A program made the position numbers and the translations under genes. From Deltaproteobacteria bacterium (GTDB lineage: Bacteria > Myxococcota_A > UBA796 > GCA-2862545), in NCBI GenBank assembly GCA_006226595.1, contig SBGP01000087.1, positions 1 through 64,000 of the forward strand: a DNA stretch of 64,000 bases, read 5' to 3'. Within the stretch, counting starts at the first letter, position 1, and each line of letters opens with the position of its first letter. Positions 18,569-27,997 of the stretch are shown piece after piece. A model generated the notes under the pieces. That model saw only the letters and a list, made by a program, of their open reading frames with translations, did no database searches and was not told the origin of the DNA.

Positions 18569-19342
18569 TCAGCGCGAGAGGATGTACTCGACCAGCGCGC
18601 GGCGGTCCTCGGCCGAGAGCTTGGCCGTGCCGTCGCGAATGATGTGGCCCATCTGACCGCCGACGACGTCGCCGTCCGGGGCCCAACCATCCTCGAGGAA
18701 TGACACGAACTCGGACACGGACCAGCCGAGCTCCTGCTTGGTGATCGGCGGAGACGGCTCCGGCGGGTCCTCGTGACCCTTGAACTGCAGGTCCGACTTG
18801 GGGATGCCGATCATGTTGCGGGGGGTGTGGCACTCACCGCAGTGTGCGACGGCGTTGGCCAGGTAGGCGCCCCGCGCGTGCTCACCGGTCTCGATCTCCC
18901 ACGAGCGGCCGCCCTCGGTGAATCCGAGTCGTCGCCACACGCCGAGCTCGAAGCGCGTCTTGCGCATGTCGTGCGCGCGGACCTCGTTGGCCACGGGCTC
19001 GATGGTCTGCATGTACGCCCACAGGTGGCCCAGGTCCTCGTCGGTCATCTGGGTGTACGCGGGGTACGGAAAGGTGGGCCAGTAGGACTTGTTCTCCGGG
19101 GAGACGCCCTGGCGCATGGCCTTGACGAAGTCCGCCTCGGTCCACCCCTTGATGCCGGTCGCGTCCGGCGTGATGTTCGGCCCGTAGAACGTGCCGAACG
19201 GGGTCTCGACGGGGTAGCCGCCCGCGAAGGGCTTGCCGCCCTCCTCGGTATGACAGCCCTCGCAGCCGGCGAGACCGGCGAGGACTTCGCCGATCTTGGG
19301 GTCACCGGCAGAGGCGGTCAGGACGAGGAGGAGCGAGAGCAT
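18569..19342 (-). CDS. diheme cytochrome c
   Basis: The 257-residue product has a short signal peptide (MLSLLLVLTASAG) and two c-type heme sites: CEGCH (27-31) and CGECH (168-172). The first domain continues with NITPD and WTEADFVKAMRQG, the second with LSAEDRRALVEYILS; these phrases are typical of the cytochrome subunits of membrane-bound alcohol or aldehyde dehydrogenases, which usually carry three hemes, one more than here. Likely a periplasmic electron carrier. It lies 3 bp downstream of the cytochrome c' gene, so the two form an operon. The electron donor and acceptor are not encoded nearby. Confidence 0.87.
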   Translation of the reverse strand: MLSLLLVLTASAGDPKIGEVLAGLAGCEGCHTEEGGKPFAGGYPVETPFGTFYGPNITPDATGIKGWTEADFVKAMRQGVSPENKSYWPTFPYPAYTQMTDEDLGHLWAYMQTIEPVANEVRAHDMRKTRFELGVWRRLGFTEGGRSWEIETGEHARGAYLANAVAHCGECHTPRNMIGIPKSDLQFKGHEDPPEPSPPITKQELGWSVSEFVSFLEDGWAPDGDVVGGQMGHIIRDGTAKLSAEDRRALVEYILSR

Positions 19343-19345
19343 GGG

Positions 19346-19936
19346 CTAGTCCGAGAACTTGTCGTGGCAGTCGCCGCAGGACTGGCCGACGGCGCCGAGC
19401 GCCTCACCGACGGCGGCCATGTCGCCACCCTCGGCGGCGGTCTTCAGCGCGGCGGTCGCCTCCTGGAACTGGGCGATGGCGGCGGCGAAGCCCTCGGCGT
19501 CGGTCCACACCTCGGCCTTGGCGCTCATGTCCTCGATGCCGGTCTCGTGGCCGGAGCCCGCGGGCCAGTGGTTGCCGATGCCCTGGGCGATGGACGCGAG
19601 CGCGGTGGCGTGCGCGAGCACCTCGTCCTTGCCGGCCTCGTGACCCTTCACGACGAGCTTGATGCTCTTCATGTGGCCGCCGGCGAGCTTCATCTGCGCG
19701 TGGCGGTACGAGATGGCCGCCATCAGGGCGGGATCGACGTCCTCCTCGGCGGTGAACTGCTTCGCGGGCTCGGCGGGCTCGGCCGGCGTCGCGGGCTCGG
19801 CCGGGGTCGCGGCCTCGGCGGGGGCTTCGGCGGCCGGGGTCTCCTCGGCTCCCTTCTTGCCCTTCTTGGGCTTGGAGAGCGCGGGCGCGCTGACGAACAG
19901 GGCGAGGGCGGTGAGGCCAAGGGCAAGCTTCTTCAT
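19346..19936 (-). CDS. cytochrome c' (c-prime) family protein
   Basis: The 196-residue product has a Sec signal peptide (MKKLALGLTALALFVSAPALS), a Lys-rich patch, a Pro/Ala/Glu spacer (~30-62) and a helical domain ending in the single heme site CGDCH (187-191), six residues from the C-terminus. A C-terminal CxxCH on a four-helix bundle is the mark of cytochrome c', a gas-binding periplasmic heme protein (NO, CO). The start is chosen for the signal peptide and an AGGAG site just upstream. It is followed after 3 bp by the diheme cytochrome. The low-complexity spacer is longer than in classic family members. Confidence 0.83.
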   Translation of the reverse strand: MKKLALGLTALALFVSAPALSKPKKGKKGAEETPAAEAPAEAATPAEPATPAEPAEPAKQFTAEEDVDPALMAAISYRHAQMKLAGGHMKSIKLVVKGHEAGKDEVLAHATALASIAQGIGNHWPAGSGHETGIEDMSAKAEVWTDAEGFAAAIAQFQEATAALKTAAEGGDMAAVGEALGAVGQSCGDCHDKFSD

Positions 19937-20063
19937 GCGAAGGTCTCCTGTGGGGGAAGGGGGCGTAGGTATCGCGACCAGCGGGAGGCGTCGCAAGTTG
20001 CGGTGTCGCGAGCCTGTGAACACGCGAGCGGCACCGGACCTTGCATCGGGGCATACTCGCGTC

Positions 20064-20975
20064 ATGCAGCCGCTGACGATGATTCGCAGGGGAGGTCGCC
20101 GCCTGCGTGGCGCCTCCGAGCCAATGGCCGTGCTACCTCGGCTTTCGCCGGAACACGTGTCGGTGGTGACCGGCGCGAGCAGTGGCATCGGCCTCGAGAC
20201 GGCGGTCGGCCTCGCACGCTGTGGTGGAACGGTGTGGTTGGTGGGACGCAACCCCGAACGCACCCGCGCGGCGGTCGAGCGCGTGCGTGCAGAGGCGGGC
20301 CACGAACGGGTGCAGGCACTTCGCGCCGACTTCTCGCGCCTCGACGACGTGCGCCGACTCGCGGCCGAGATCGGCGAGAAGCTCGACGCCATCGATGTCC
20401 TCGTCAACAACGCCGGCCTCTGGCACGCCGAGCGTCGCCTCTCGGCCGAGGGGATCGAGGACACGCTCGCGGTCAATCACCTGGCGCCCTTCCTGCTCAC
20501 GGCGTTGGTTCGCGGGCAGGTGGAGGCGCGTGGGGGACGCGTCGTCACCGTGGCCTCGCGGCTGCATGTCGAGGCGCGGGGCGTGTCCATGGAGGACCCG
20601 GCCTGGGAGCGGCGACCCTACCGCGGCGTCCAGGCCTACGCGGAGAGCAAGCTCGCCAACGTGCTCTTCGGCTTGGCACTCGCCCGGCGCATGACGTCCG
20701 GCGTGTCGGTGGTCGTGCACCCTGGTGACGTGGCCACGGACGTGACCCGCGACAGCCGCCTGCTGAGCCTGGGCTCCCGGCTGGTCGCGCCGTTGCTGCT
20801 CACCCCGTGGGAGGGCGCGCAGACCACGTTGCACGCCGCCACCTGCGAGGAGCCGGGCAACGGCACCTATTTCTCGGGCTGCGCGCCGGCGAGACCGAGT
20901 GCGCTCGCACGCGACGCGTCCCTGCAGGAGCGGCTGTGGGCGTGGACCGCACGGGCGGTCGGCGTCGAGGCCTGA
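20064..20975 (+). CDS. short-chain dehydrogenase/reductase (SDR)
   Basis: The product (303 residues from this ATG) has the NAD(P)-binding motif TGASSGIG (36-43), the NNAG motif, a catalytic Ser in VTVASRLH and the YAESK (YxxxK) active site. The whole resembles retinol dehydrogenase/protochlorophyllide-reductase-like SDRs (GLARCGGTVWLVGRN, HPGDVATD). An internal ATG at 20124 (MAVLPRLSP) would give a more usual N-terminus and may be the true start; the 20-residue Arg-rich extension is otherwise odd. Substrate unknown. It converges with the TPR lipoprotein with no gap. Confidence 0.85.
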   Translation: MQPLTMIRRGGRRLRGASEPMAVLPRLSPEHVSVVTGASSGIGLETAVGLARCGGTVWLVGRNPERTRAAVERVRAEAGHERVQALRADFSRLDDVRRLAAEIGEKLDAIDVLVNNAGLWHAERRLSAEGIEDTLAVNHLAPFLLTALVRGQVEARGGRVVTVASRLHVEARGVSMEDPAWERRPYRGVQAYAESKLANVLFGLALARRMTSGVSVVVHPGDVATDVTRDSRLLSLGSRLVAPLLLTPWEGAQTTLHAATCEEPGNGTYFSGCAPARPSALARDASLQERLWAWTARAVGVEA

Positions 20976-21926
20976 CTACTTGCCCGCGAGTCGCTTCAGG
21001 CGCCGAAGCCGCTCGGGCTCCTTGGTCTTGATGTACGCGTCGAGCTTGAGCGCGTCGTAGGCCTTCTGGAAGTGCCGCGTGGCGGAGGACTCCCGGCCGA
21101 GCGCGAGGTAGAGCTCCCCGAGCTCCTCGTGCACGAGGCCGGTGGGCTCGCGGTTCTCCTTGGTGTCGATGAGCACCTGCAGCTGGATCTCGAGAGCTTC
21201 CTCGAAGCGACCGAGGGAGCGCATGCCGCGCGCGACCGTCCACCGGGCGATGCGCTCGCCCTGACCCGTGTCGTTGGCCTGATGCCAGGCGAGGCACTCC
21301 TCCCAGGTTCGCAGCGCGTCCTCGAAGCGACCGGCGTCGTGGTAGCTCCACCCGAGGTTGTTCGTCAGCGGGCCAATCCATCGGCCTGCGTCCGGGTCCG
21401 GTGACTTGCGGGCCAGGTCGAGGCCGATCTCGGTCCACGAGATGGCGGCGTCGAGGTCGGAGGCGATCGCCGACATGTGCGCCGCGTCCACGGACAGCGC
21501 ATCGTCGTGCAGCTGACGGCCGAGCTCCCAGGCTTCGTGGAAGTAGGGGAGGGAGCTCTGGGCGTCGCCCATCGATCGGATCAGGCGACCGCGCTCGAGC
21601 AGGACGCGCATCTTGACCACGCCCTCGGGGTTCTCGATGCCGTCGAGTAGCTTCTGGGCGTCCTCGTAGCGGCCGAGCAGCCCCGCGGCGCGCGCCTTCT
21701 GCGTGAGCAGCTGATCGCGGTCCTCGGGCGTGGCGGCGGTGGCTGCCGCCTGCGTGAACTTGGCCTCGGAGACGCCGGGGTCCTCGTAGTTCCACAGCTC
21801 GCGGATCTGCGCGCGGAGCGCCGCTTGCTGGGCGGCCCAGGCTGCGGCCTGAGCTGCGGCGGGGTCGAGGGACACGGTCTTGGGGCCACAGGCCGCCAAG
21901 GCGAGCAGCAGGAGAAGGAACCTCAT
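20976..21926 (-). CDS. TPR-repeat lipoprotein
   Basis: The 316-residue product begins MRFLLLLLALAAC with a lipobox (C13), then an Ala-rich helix and five to six tetratricopeptide-like helical repeats (for example GLLGRYEDAQKLLDGIEN, NNLGWSYHDAGRFEDALRTW, RSLGRFEEALEIQ, ELYLALGRESSATRHF). TPR arrays mediate protein-protein contacts, so this is probably a scaffolding lipoprotein of the envelope. The start is fixed by the lipoprotein signal; a frame extension upstream has no such feature. Nothing in the neighbourhood names a partner. Confidence 0.82.
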   Translation of the reverse strand: MRFLLLLLALAACGPKTVSLDPAAAQAAAWAAQQAALRAQIRELWNYEDPGVSEAKFTQAAATAATPEDRDQLLTQKARAAGLLGRYEDAQKLLDGIENPEGVVKMRVLLERGRLIRSMGDAQSSLPYFHEAWELGRQLHDDALSVDAAHMSAIASDLDAAISWTEIGLDLARKSPDPDAGRWIGPLTNNLGWSYHDAGRFEDALRTWEECLAWHQANDTGQGERIARWTVARGMRSLGRFEEALEIQLQVLIDTKENREPTGLVHEELGELYLALGRESSATRHFQKAYDALKLDAYIKTKEPERLRRLKRLAGK

Positions 21927-22268
21927 ACTGAAAATTCTATCAGTCCGGAGGGGGTTTGTGTGGAACATGTGAAGCGGCACGGTGGAACTGGAGGCTCGGC
22001 AGGGGGTGAACCCGCGAAAACAGGGGCGCGATCCGGAGCCATGCAGCTGGGTGAGCTCTAGTCGAATCGCCGCGGGGGTGCGGTGCGCCAGCTCCAATTC
22101 CGAGCAGTTGCGCGTGGGGCGCACGGCGCGCTTCCCGTCGAGCGGGGGAGGGGAGCCCCGCGGATCGCGTCAGGGGCGCGATGTTCGGCTTCACCGCACA
22201 AACTGTCGGCGGGACGACGTGCCTGCCCCGTGCATCTGTGGCATGCTTTGCATCCATCGGAGGTACCC
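21927..22268. other. 342-bp intergenic region between divergent lipoprotein genes
   Basis: No convincing gene, RNA or repeat is seen. It must hold the promoters of both the TPR lipoprotein (leftward) and the Asp-Thr repeat lipoprotein (rightward). The end near 21927 is locally AT-richer (ACTGAAAATTCTATCAG). I could not fix -35/-10 boxes with confidence. Confidence 0.4.
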
Positions 22269-22634
22269 ATGCGGTACGCGCTGCTCGCTGCCATCCTCAC
22301 CCTCGGTGCCTGCAAGGGCGACGACGGCGGCAACCCGGATTCCGGAGTCGAGACGGACACCGACGTCGACACCGACGCGGACACGGATGTCGACACCGAT
22401 GCCGACACGGATGCCGACACCGATACCGATACCGATACCGACACGGATACCGACACGGACACCGATCCGCCGCGCGCGGCGGCCTCCATGCTGTCGCCGG
22501 CCACCGCCGCGACCGAGCTGAGCACGTCGAACTACGGTTTGTCGCTGACGGTGGGACCGGCTGTTTCGGCGCACAACCTGCAGTCCGAGAACTACAAGAT
22601 GTCCATCGGCATCGGGCTTGCCGTCGCGCCCTAG
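22269..22634 (+). CDS. small lipoprotein with Asp-Thr repeat spacer
   Basis: The 121-residue product has a lipobox at C15 (AAILTLGAC), an acidic segment (KGDDGGNPDSG), then about 19 alternating Asp-Thr/Asp-Val/Asp-Ala dipeptides, and a small C-terminal domain (~75-121, LSTSNYGLSLTVGPAVSAHN). Asp-Thr runs act as extended, highly charged linkers that hold a domain away from the membrane and are frequent in Myxococcota lipoproteins. A second protein of this design lies at 37333-37953. A GGAGG site lies just before the ATG (22258-22263 region). The C-terminal domain matches nothing I know. Confidence 0.72.
   Translation: MRYALLAAILTLGACKGDDGGNPDSGVETDTDVDTDADTDVDTDADTDADTDTDTDTDTDTDTDTDPPRAAASMLSPATAATELSTSNYGLSLTVGPAVSAHNLQSENYKMSIGIGLAVAP
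22353..22466 (+). repeat. hexanucleotide-type tandem repeat encoding (Asp-Thr)n
   Basis: Degenerate 6-base units of the type GACACC/GATACC/GACACG run for about 19 copies within the coding sequence. Near-identical units (ACCGATACCGATACCGAT) make slippage possible in multiples of 6, which keeps the frame. Confidence 0.75.
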
Positions 22635-22666
22635 CGCGATCTACCCGCCGCCGACTCCGCGCATGA

Positions 22667-22692
22667 GGGCCCCGCTACCGGGGCCCATTTTC
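22667..22692 (+). terminator. rho-independent terminator
   Basis: An 8-bp perfect stem, GGGCCCCG/CGGGGCCC, with a CTAC loop is followed by ATTTT. It stops transcription after the Asp-Thr lipoprotein and insulates the sucAB operon. It is the clearest intrinsic terminator in the window. Confidence 0.8.
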
Positions 22693-22799
22693 GTGGTTGC
22701 ATGGGAACTGTCGCGCGCGGATCCCAGAGGATGGCCGGTCTACAAGCGCCTGAGGGCGGATTCAGTTAGGCTCGTGCGCCTGTGCAACCGAGAGGCCCA

Positions 22800-25667
22800 A
22801 TGCTTCCCGACAGTCTGCTCACCGGCGACAACGCCGCCTTCCTCGACCAGCAGTACCACGCGTGGCTCGAAGACCCCGCCGCCGTGGCGCCCGAGCTCCG
22901 CAAGGCCTTCGAAGAGGCCGGTCGTCCGCTCAATGGCAAGGTTCCCGGTGCCGAGCCGTCGTTCCGTCCCCGGTCGATCTTCAACGCCGCCGGCCATGGT
23001 CCCGGCGTCGCCGCCGCCGCCATCGGTCTCGCCGAGGCCCGCCAGGCCCGCGTCGCGCAGCTGATCAATACGTACCGCGTTCGCGGCCACATGGACGCGG
23101 ACATCGATCCGCTCGAGCGTCGCGAGAAGGTTGTGCACCCCGAGCTGACCCTCGGGTACTACGGCCTGTCCAAGGACGACCTCGACATCGAGGTCGATTC
23201 CAACCCGCTGTTCGGCCTGCCGCAGCGCGCGAAGCTGCGCGACATCATCACTCGCTGCCGCGATGCCTACTGCAGCAGCGTGGGTGCCGAGTTCATGAAC
23301 ATCATGGACCTCGAGCAGAAGCTGTTCATCCAGGAGCGCCTCGAAACGCTCCCCGATCGCCACGTGCTCGAGCGCGACGAAGAGCTGCGGGTGCTTCGCA
23401 AGCTCTCCGATGCCGAGAACTTCGAGCGCATGCTCCACACGCGCTTCCCCGGCACCAAGCGCTTCAGCCTCGAGGGCGCCGAGACGCTCATCCCGCTTCT
23501 CGACCTGCTCGTCAGCCAGGCGGGAGACCGCGGTGTGCGCGAGATGGTCATCGGCATGGCCCACCGCGGTCGCCTCAACGTGCTCGCGAACACCCTCGAG
23601 AAGCCGGTGTCGGCCATCGTGCGCGAGTTCGAGGATCCGCCGGGTATGTCCCAGGGCTCCGGCGACGTGAAGTACCACCTCGGGTACAGCGCGAACCTGA
23701 CCACGGCGAGCGGCGCGAACGTCCACATGAACCTGTGCTTCAACCCGTCGCACCTCGAGGCCGTCGACCCGGTCGTCGAGGGCCGCGTGCGCGCGAAGCA
23801 GGATCGCTACGGCGACGACCACCACCTCAAGTGCATGCCGGTGCTCATCCACGGCGATGCGGCCTTCGCGGGCCAGGGGCTGGTCGCCGAGGTGCTCAAC
23901 CTCTCGGACCTGCACGGCTACCGTACCGGCGGCACGATCCACATCATCGTGAACAACCAGATCGGGTTCACCACCGCCCCGCTCGATGCGCGCTCGACGC
24001 CGTACGCGACGGACGTGGCCCGCATGCTCGCGATTCCGATCTTCCACGTGAATGGCGAGGACCCCCGCGCGGTGGCCGCCGTGGTGAAGATTGCCGTCGA
24101 GTGGCGCCAGCGCTTCGGTCGCGACGTCATCATCGACATGTACTGCTACCGCAAGCACGGCCACAACGAGGGTGACGAGCCCAGCTTCACCCAGCCGAAG
24201 ATGTACCAGGACATCCGCAGCCGGCCCACGCCGCGTCAGGTGTACGCGCGTCGCATGGTCGGGCTCGGTGACCTCGAGCAGTCCGACGTGGACCGCATCC
24301 TCGGCGAGAGCCGCGAGGCGATCGAGAACGCACTGCAGGTCGCCGACGAGCACGAGACCCGGGCGAACTCGGATCGCAGCTACGAGTCCAAGCCGGCGAT
24401 GGACGCGAGCCTGTTCTCCCGGGGCGACGTGACCGCCGAGAACAAGGTCCGCAAGAAGGTGGACATGAAGGGCCTGTGGGCCCGCTATGGCGGCGGCATC
24501 CACGAAGAGGCCGACACCACCGTGCCCCTCGACGAGCTCAAGTCGCTCATCGTCCGCGCGAACACCGTCCCCAAGGGCTTCGGCGCGCACGCGAAGATCA
24601 AGCGCCTGCTCAAGCAGCGCCTCGAGATCGCGAATGGCGAGCGTCCGGTCGACTGGGCCATCGGCGAGCAGGCGGCGTGGGCGTCGCTCCTCGTCTCCGG
24701 TCATCCCGTGCGGCTCTCTGGCCAGGACTCCGGTCGCGGCACCTTCTCCCACCGGCACGCGGTGCTCACCGACACCAAGACCGGCGAGGAGTACTTCCCG
24801 CTCCAGCACCTCGCCGAGGGCCAGGCGAGCTTCTACGCCATCGACTCGATGCTGTCGGAGAACGCGGTGCTCGGCTTCGAGTTCGGCTACACGCTGGACT
24901 ACCCCGAGGCGCTGGTGATGTGGGAGGCCCAGTTCGGCGACTTCGCGAACGGCGCCCAGGTGATCATCGACCAGTTCATCACCAGCTCCGAGCAGAAGTG
25001 GAACCGCCTGACCGGTCTCGTGATGCTGCTGCCGCACGGCTACGAGGGCCAGGGTCCCGAGCACAGCTCGGCCCGTCTCGAGCGGTACCTCGCGGCCTGC
25101 GGCCAGGGCAACATCCAGGTCGCGAACATCACGACGCCGGCGAACTTCTTCCACGCCCTGCGTCGCCAGGTCGTGCGCAGCGCGCGGCACCCGCTCATCG
25201 TGATGTCGCCGAAGTCGCTGCTTCGCCATCCCGAGGCGGTGTCGACGCTCGAGGAGCTTGCCGAGGGCAAGTTCCAGGCGTTGATTCCCGAGACCGACGA
25301 GCTCGAGCCGAGCGGCGTCAAGCGCGTCGTGTTCTGCTCGGGCAAGATCTACTACGAGCTCCGCCAGGCCCGGCGGGACGCGGGCAAGACCGATGTCGCA
25401 CTGGTGCGCATCGAGATGCTCCACCCGTTGCCGCTCGAGGCCATGCAGGCCGAGCTCGCGAAGTACCCCAACGCCGAGGTCGCCTGGTGTCAGGAGGAGC
25501 CCCGCAACATGGGCGCCTGGACCTCGGTGCTCGATTGGTTCGTCGAAGCCGGGCTCAACCCGCCCCGCTACATCGGCCGCCCCGCTGCGGCCTCTCCCGC
25601 CACCGGTTCCCACCGCAAGCACCGAGCCGAGCAGGACGCCGTCGTTCACGGCGCGCTCGAGCTCTGA
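22800..25667 (+). CDS. sucA: 2-oxoglutarate dehydrogenase E1 component
   Basis: The 955-residue product has the usual length for SucA. The N-terminal subunit-interaction segment ([13 protein letters not shown]) is followed by [11 protein letters not shown] and the thiamine-diphosphate motif [10 protein letters not shown] ... NNQIGFTT near residue 355. The C-terminal pyrimidine-binding half has [15 protein letters not shown] and [14 protein letters not shown]. It decarboxylates 2-oxoglutarate and passes the succinyl group to the E2 lipoyl domain in the TCA cycle. ATG at 22800 is preferred over GTG at 22782 because GAGAGG (22790-22795) is well placed for it. The sucB gene starts 8 bp after the stop. 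E3 is not in the window. Confidence 0.95.
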   Translation: MLPDSLLTGDNAAFLDQQYHAWLEDPAAVAPELRKAFEEAGRPLNGKVPGAEPSFRPRSIFNAAGHGPGVAAAAIGLAEARQARVAQLINTYRVRGHMDADIDPLERREKVVHPELTLGYYGLSKDDLDIEVDSNPLFGLPQRAKLRDIITRCRDAYCSSVGAEFMNIMDLEQKLFIQERLETLPDRHVLERDEELRVLRKLSDAENFERMLHTRFPGTKRFSLEGAETLIPLLDLLVSQAGDRGVREMVIGMAHRGRLNVLANTLEKPVSAIVREFEDPPGMSQGSGDVKYHLGYSANLTTASGANVHMNLCFNPSHLEAVDPVVEGRVRAKQDRYGDDHHLKCMPVLIHGDAAFAGQGLVAEVLNLSDLHGYRTGGTIHIIVNNQIGFTTAPLDARSTPYATDVARMLAIPIFHVNGEDPRAVAAVVKIAVEWRQRFGRDVIIDMYCYRKHGHNEGDEPSFTQPKMYQDIRSRPTPRQVYARRMVGLGDLEQSDVDRILGESREAIENALQVADEHETRANSDRSYESKPAMDASLFSRGDVTAENKVRKKVDMKGLWARYGGGIHEEADTTVPLDELKSLIVRANTVPKGFGAHAKIKRLLKQRLEIANGERPVDWAIGEQAAWASLLVSGHPVRLSGQDSGRGTFSHRHAVLTDTKTGEEYFPLQHLAEGQASFYAIDSMLSENAVLGFEFGYTLDYPEALVMWEAQFGDFANGAQVIIDQFITSSEQKWNRLTGLVMLLPHGYEGQGPEHSSARLERYLAACGQGNIQVANITTPANFFHALRRQVVRSARHPLIVMSPKSLLRHPEAVSTLEELAEGKFQALIPETDELEPSGVKRVVFCSGKIYYELRQARRDAGKTDVALVRIEMLHPLPLEAMQAELAKYPNAEVAWCQEEPRNMGAWTSVLDWFVEAGLNPPRYIGRPAAASPATGSHRKHRAEQDAVVHGALEL

Positions 25668-25674
25668 GGAAAGC

Positions 25675-26865
25675 ATGCCCGTCGACGTGAACATTCCGCA
25701 GATCGGTGAGTCCATCACCACCGTGTTCATCGCCCGCTGGATCGCGAAGCCGGGTGCCTTCGTGGCCGCCGGCGAGCCGATCCTCGAGGTCGATTCCGAC
25801 AAGGCCTCGATGGAGATCCCGGCCCCGGTGGCCGGCAAGCTCCTCGAGACCCTGGCCGAAGAAGGGGACGAGGTCGAGATCGGCGCTGTCGTGGCGCGTC
25901 TCGACGACACCGCGAGCGAGGGTGCCAGCGATGCGGCTCCCGCCGAGTCCGCCGAGGCTCCGGCCGAGTCGGGCGGCGCGGTCAAGGCCGGTCCCGCGGC
26001 TCGTCAGGCTGCCCGTGAGGGCGGTGTGGACCTCGGCAGTGTCGAGGGCACCGGCAAGGGTGGCCGCGTGACCCGCGCCGACGTCGAGCGGACCGGCATG
26101 AAGCCGCCGCCGAAGGCTCCCGCCGCGCGTCCGGCGTCCGCCGCGGCTGCTCCGGCGCTTCCCGCGGGCGCGACCGAGCGCGTGCCCATGTCGCCGCTGC
26201 GTCGTACCATCGCGCGCCGCCTCGTCGAGGCCCAGCAGAACGCCGCCATGCTGACGACCTTCCAGGAAGTCGACATGAGCGCGGTGATGAACCTGCGCAA
26301 GTCGTACCAGGACCAGTTCGTGAAGCGCTACGGCTTCAAGCTCGGGTTCATGAGCTTCTTCGTGAAGGCGACGATCGAGGGCCTCAAGCGCTTCCCGGCG
26401 GTCAACGCCGAGATCGACGGCACCGACATCATCTACAAGAACTTCTACAACATCGGCGTGGCCGTCAGCGGCCCGAAGGGCCTGGTGGTGCCGGTCGTGC
26501 GCGACGCGGACCAGCTGTCCTTCGCCGAGACCGAGAACGCGATTGCCGAGCTCGCGGGCAAGGCGCGGGACAACAAGCTGTCCATCGCCGACTTCCAGGA
26601 TGGCACCTTCACGATCAGCAACGGCGGCATCTTCGGCTCGATGCTGTCCACCCCGATCCTGAACCCGCCGCAGGTGGGCATCCTCGGCATGCACAACATC
26701 GTGCAGCGTCCGTGGGTGGTCGACGGAAAGATCGAAATTCGCCCGATCATGTACCTCGCACTCTCGTACGACCACCGCATCATCGACGGTCGAGAGGCAG
26801 TCGGCTTCCTCAAGACCATCCGCGAGTGCGTCGAGGCACCCGAGCGCATCCTCCTCGAGGTGTGA
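25675..26865 (+). CDS. sucB: 2-oxoglutarate dehydrogenase E2 (dihydrolipoyl succinyltransferase)
   Basis: The 396-residue product has one lipoyl domain (1-78) with the lipoylated lysine K43 in [10 protein letters not shown], an Ala/Pro/Glu linker, a peripheral E1/E3-binding domain (~103-145: [20 protein letters not shown]), a second linker and the catalytic acyltransferase core (~165-396) ending with [13 protein letters not shown], the HxxxD active site. It transfers succinyl from lipoate to CoA. Translation starts at ATG after GAGGAAAG, a few bases past the sucA stop. [17 protein letters not shown] and YDHRIIDG are signature phrases of the succinyl type. Confidence 0.95.
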   Translation: MPVDVNIPQIGESITTVFIARWIAKPGAFVAAGEPILEVDSDKASMEIPAPVAGKLLETLAEEGDEVEIGAVVARLDDTASEGASDAAPAESAEAPAESGGAVKAGPAARQAAREGGVDLGSVEGTGKGGRVTRADVERTGMKPPPKAPAARPASAAAAPALPAGATERVPMSPLRRTIARRLVEAQQNAAMLTTFQEVDMSAVMNLRKSYQDQFVKRYGFKLGFMSFFVKATIEGLKRFPAVNAEIDGTDIIYKNFYNIGVAVSGPKGLVVPVVRDADQLSFAETENAIAELAGKARDNKLSIADFQDGTFTISNGGIFGSMLSTPILNPPQVGILGMHNIVQRPWVVDGKIEIRPIMYLALSYDHRIIDGREAVGFLKTIRECVEAPERILLEV

Positions 26866-26990
26866 TGCCGTCGCGAAGCGTTCAGTGAATGGGCGCTCAT
26901 TCGGCTTCACGCATTATGGGGGTTGAAGGTCCGTTTTCGCGCGCGCGCCCCGCGAGGGTGCAGCGTGCGGTTGCGGCGAGCTCTCTGATT

Positions 26991-27009
26991 GTGACGTTGG
27001 GAGCGTCAC
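26991..27009. promoter_or_regulatory. inverted repeat GTGACG-N7-CGTCAC, candidate operator
   Basis: Perfect 6-bp arms with a 7-base spacer lie 69 bp before the small Arg-tract gene and 126 bp after sucB. No T-run follows, so it is more like a regulator-binding site than a terminator. No regulator can be assigned. Confidence 0.4.
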
Positions 27010-27077
27010 TCTCGGTGGGTTTGTTGCGTGAAGGGGTGACCCGCCTTCAAAATTCGGATCTTAGCTAGGAGTGCTCC

Positions 27078-27218
27078 GTGCCTACTGCTCCGCCGTCGCC
27101 CACTCGCGTGTTCACTGCTCCCCCTCGTCGTCGTCGTCGTCCCCTGACGCCGAAGCCGCAGGAGGAGAAGCCGCACGCTGAGTCCGTGGATACGGACGAG
27201 GCCGCGAAGAGCAAGTAG
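27078..27218 (+). CDS. 46-residue Arg-tract/acidic-tail small protein
   Basis: A GTG start preceded by AGGAG (27067-27071, 6-base spacing) opens a 47-codon frame. The peptide has a Pro/Thr-rich N-terminus, a run of five arginines near residue 19 (CGT codons), a Lys/Pro/Glu segment and an acidic/Lys tail ending DEAAKSK. It has no hydrophobic core, so it is likely disordered and may bind nucleic acid or ribosomes through the Arg run. It has its own ~210-bp upstream region and converges with the methyltransferase gene 8 bp away. The ribosome site and the biased composition support a real gene; function is unknown. Confidence 0.5.
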   Translation: MPTAPPSPTRVFTAPPRRRRRPLTPKPQEEKPHAESVDTDEAAKSK

Positions 27219-27226
27219 TCGGTGGG

Positions 27227-27997
27227 TCAGGCGCCTTCGCGCTCGACCACCCAGTACTCCAGCGCGCGCCCGCGAAGCACCTGACGCCTGCGACCCTCGA
27301 GGGAAGGCGGCACGGGCTCGCCCGCGCGCGCTTTGATCACGAGACGCGGTGCGATGCGTAGCGCCTCGGCGACGGTGGCTTCGCCGAGTGGCTCGTGGAC
27401 AGCGGCGCCGCGAAACGCCTCGTAGCCGACCGGAGCGCGGTCCGGCTGGGTGAACATCGGTGAGACCAGGACGGCGTCGAAGCTATCGTCCGGCTCGCCG
27501 GCGAACACGGTCGCGCTGTCGCCGAGGCGGGGGGTGATGCGGGCGGCGGCTTCGGCGACGGGACTGTCGTGGGCAAGCCGTGGCAGACCCTCCTCGCACA
27601 GGCTGAACACCACGGGGGAGAGCTCGGCGGCGAGCACCTCCGCGTCGAGGGCCATGGCGAGGTGCAGGGCGTCTTGCGCGAGGCCGAGGGTGCCGTCGGC
27701 GATGCGCGAGGCACGTCCCTGTGGCGCCACGGCGCGGACCAGCGGGTGGTCGAGGCCGTCAGCGGCCCGTGCGAGCGTCATGCCCTCGTGGACGAAGATG
27801 CTCGCGGTGGGACTCCACAAGGCTTCGCGTTGCTTGCCGACGACGTAGCAAGCAGCGGCGCCGGCGGTGCGGCGCATGCTGCCGTTGCGTCGGCGCAGGG
27901 GGAGGCCGCAGCGCTCCGCGATGTGAGCGGCGCGCGCGAGCAGCTCGGGTGTCGGGCGCTCCGCCGTGGTGACGAAGCGCGGGACGAGCAGGCTCAC
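27227..27997 (-). CDS. SAM-dependent methyltransferase, RsmJ-like
   Basis: The 256-residue product carries a Rossmann-type SAM site (GTLGLAQDALHLAMALDAEVLAAELSP is degenerate at the first glycines) and the catalytic-loop phrase FDAVLVSPMFTQPDR, which matches the DPMFP-type segment of RsmJ (16S rRNA m2G1516 methyltransferase). The N-terminal part (AERCGLPLRRRNGSM) also fits. Here the expected Asp of DPM is Ser (SPM), so catalysis may differ. The GTG start overlaps the stop of the upstream gene (GTGA), giving a two-gene operon with the DUF2325-like protein. RsmJ is the best guess; another class I methyltransferase is possible. Confidence 0.68.
   Translation of the reverse strand: MSLLVPRFVTTAERPTPELLARAAHIAERCGLPLRRRNGSMRRTAGAAACYVVGKQREALWSPTASIFVHEGMTLARAADGLDHPLVRAVAPQGRASRIADGTLGLAQDALHLAMALDAEVLAAELSPVVFSLCEEGLPRLAHDSPVAEAAARITPRLGDSATVFAGEPDDSFDAVLVSPMFTQPDRAPVGYEAFRGAAVHEPLGEATVAEALRIAPRLVIKARAGEPVPPSLEGRRRQVLRGRALEYWVVEREGA

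Noticed and set aside
22353-22466. Short tandem repeat considered as a CRISPR or VNTR array
   Set aside because: Units are 6 bases with no spacers and lie in frame inside a lipoprotein gene; they encode an Asp-Thr linker.
22740-25985. A minus-strand frame of ~1080 residues opposite sucA
   Set aside because: The + strand encodes an intact SucA; the opposite frame has no motif.
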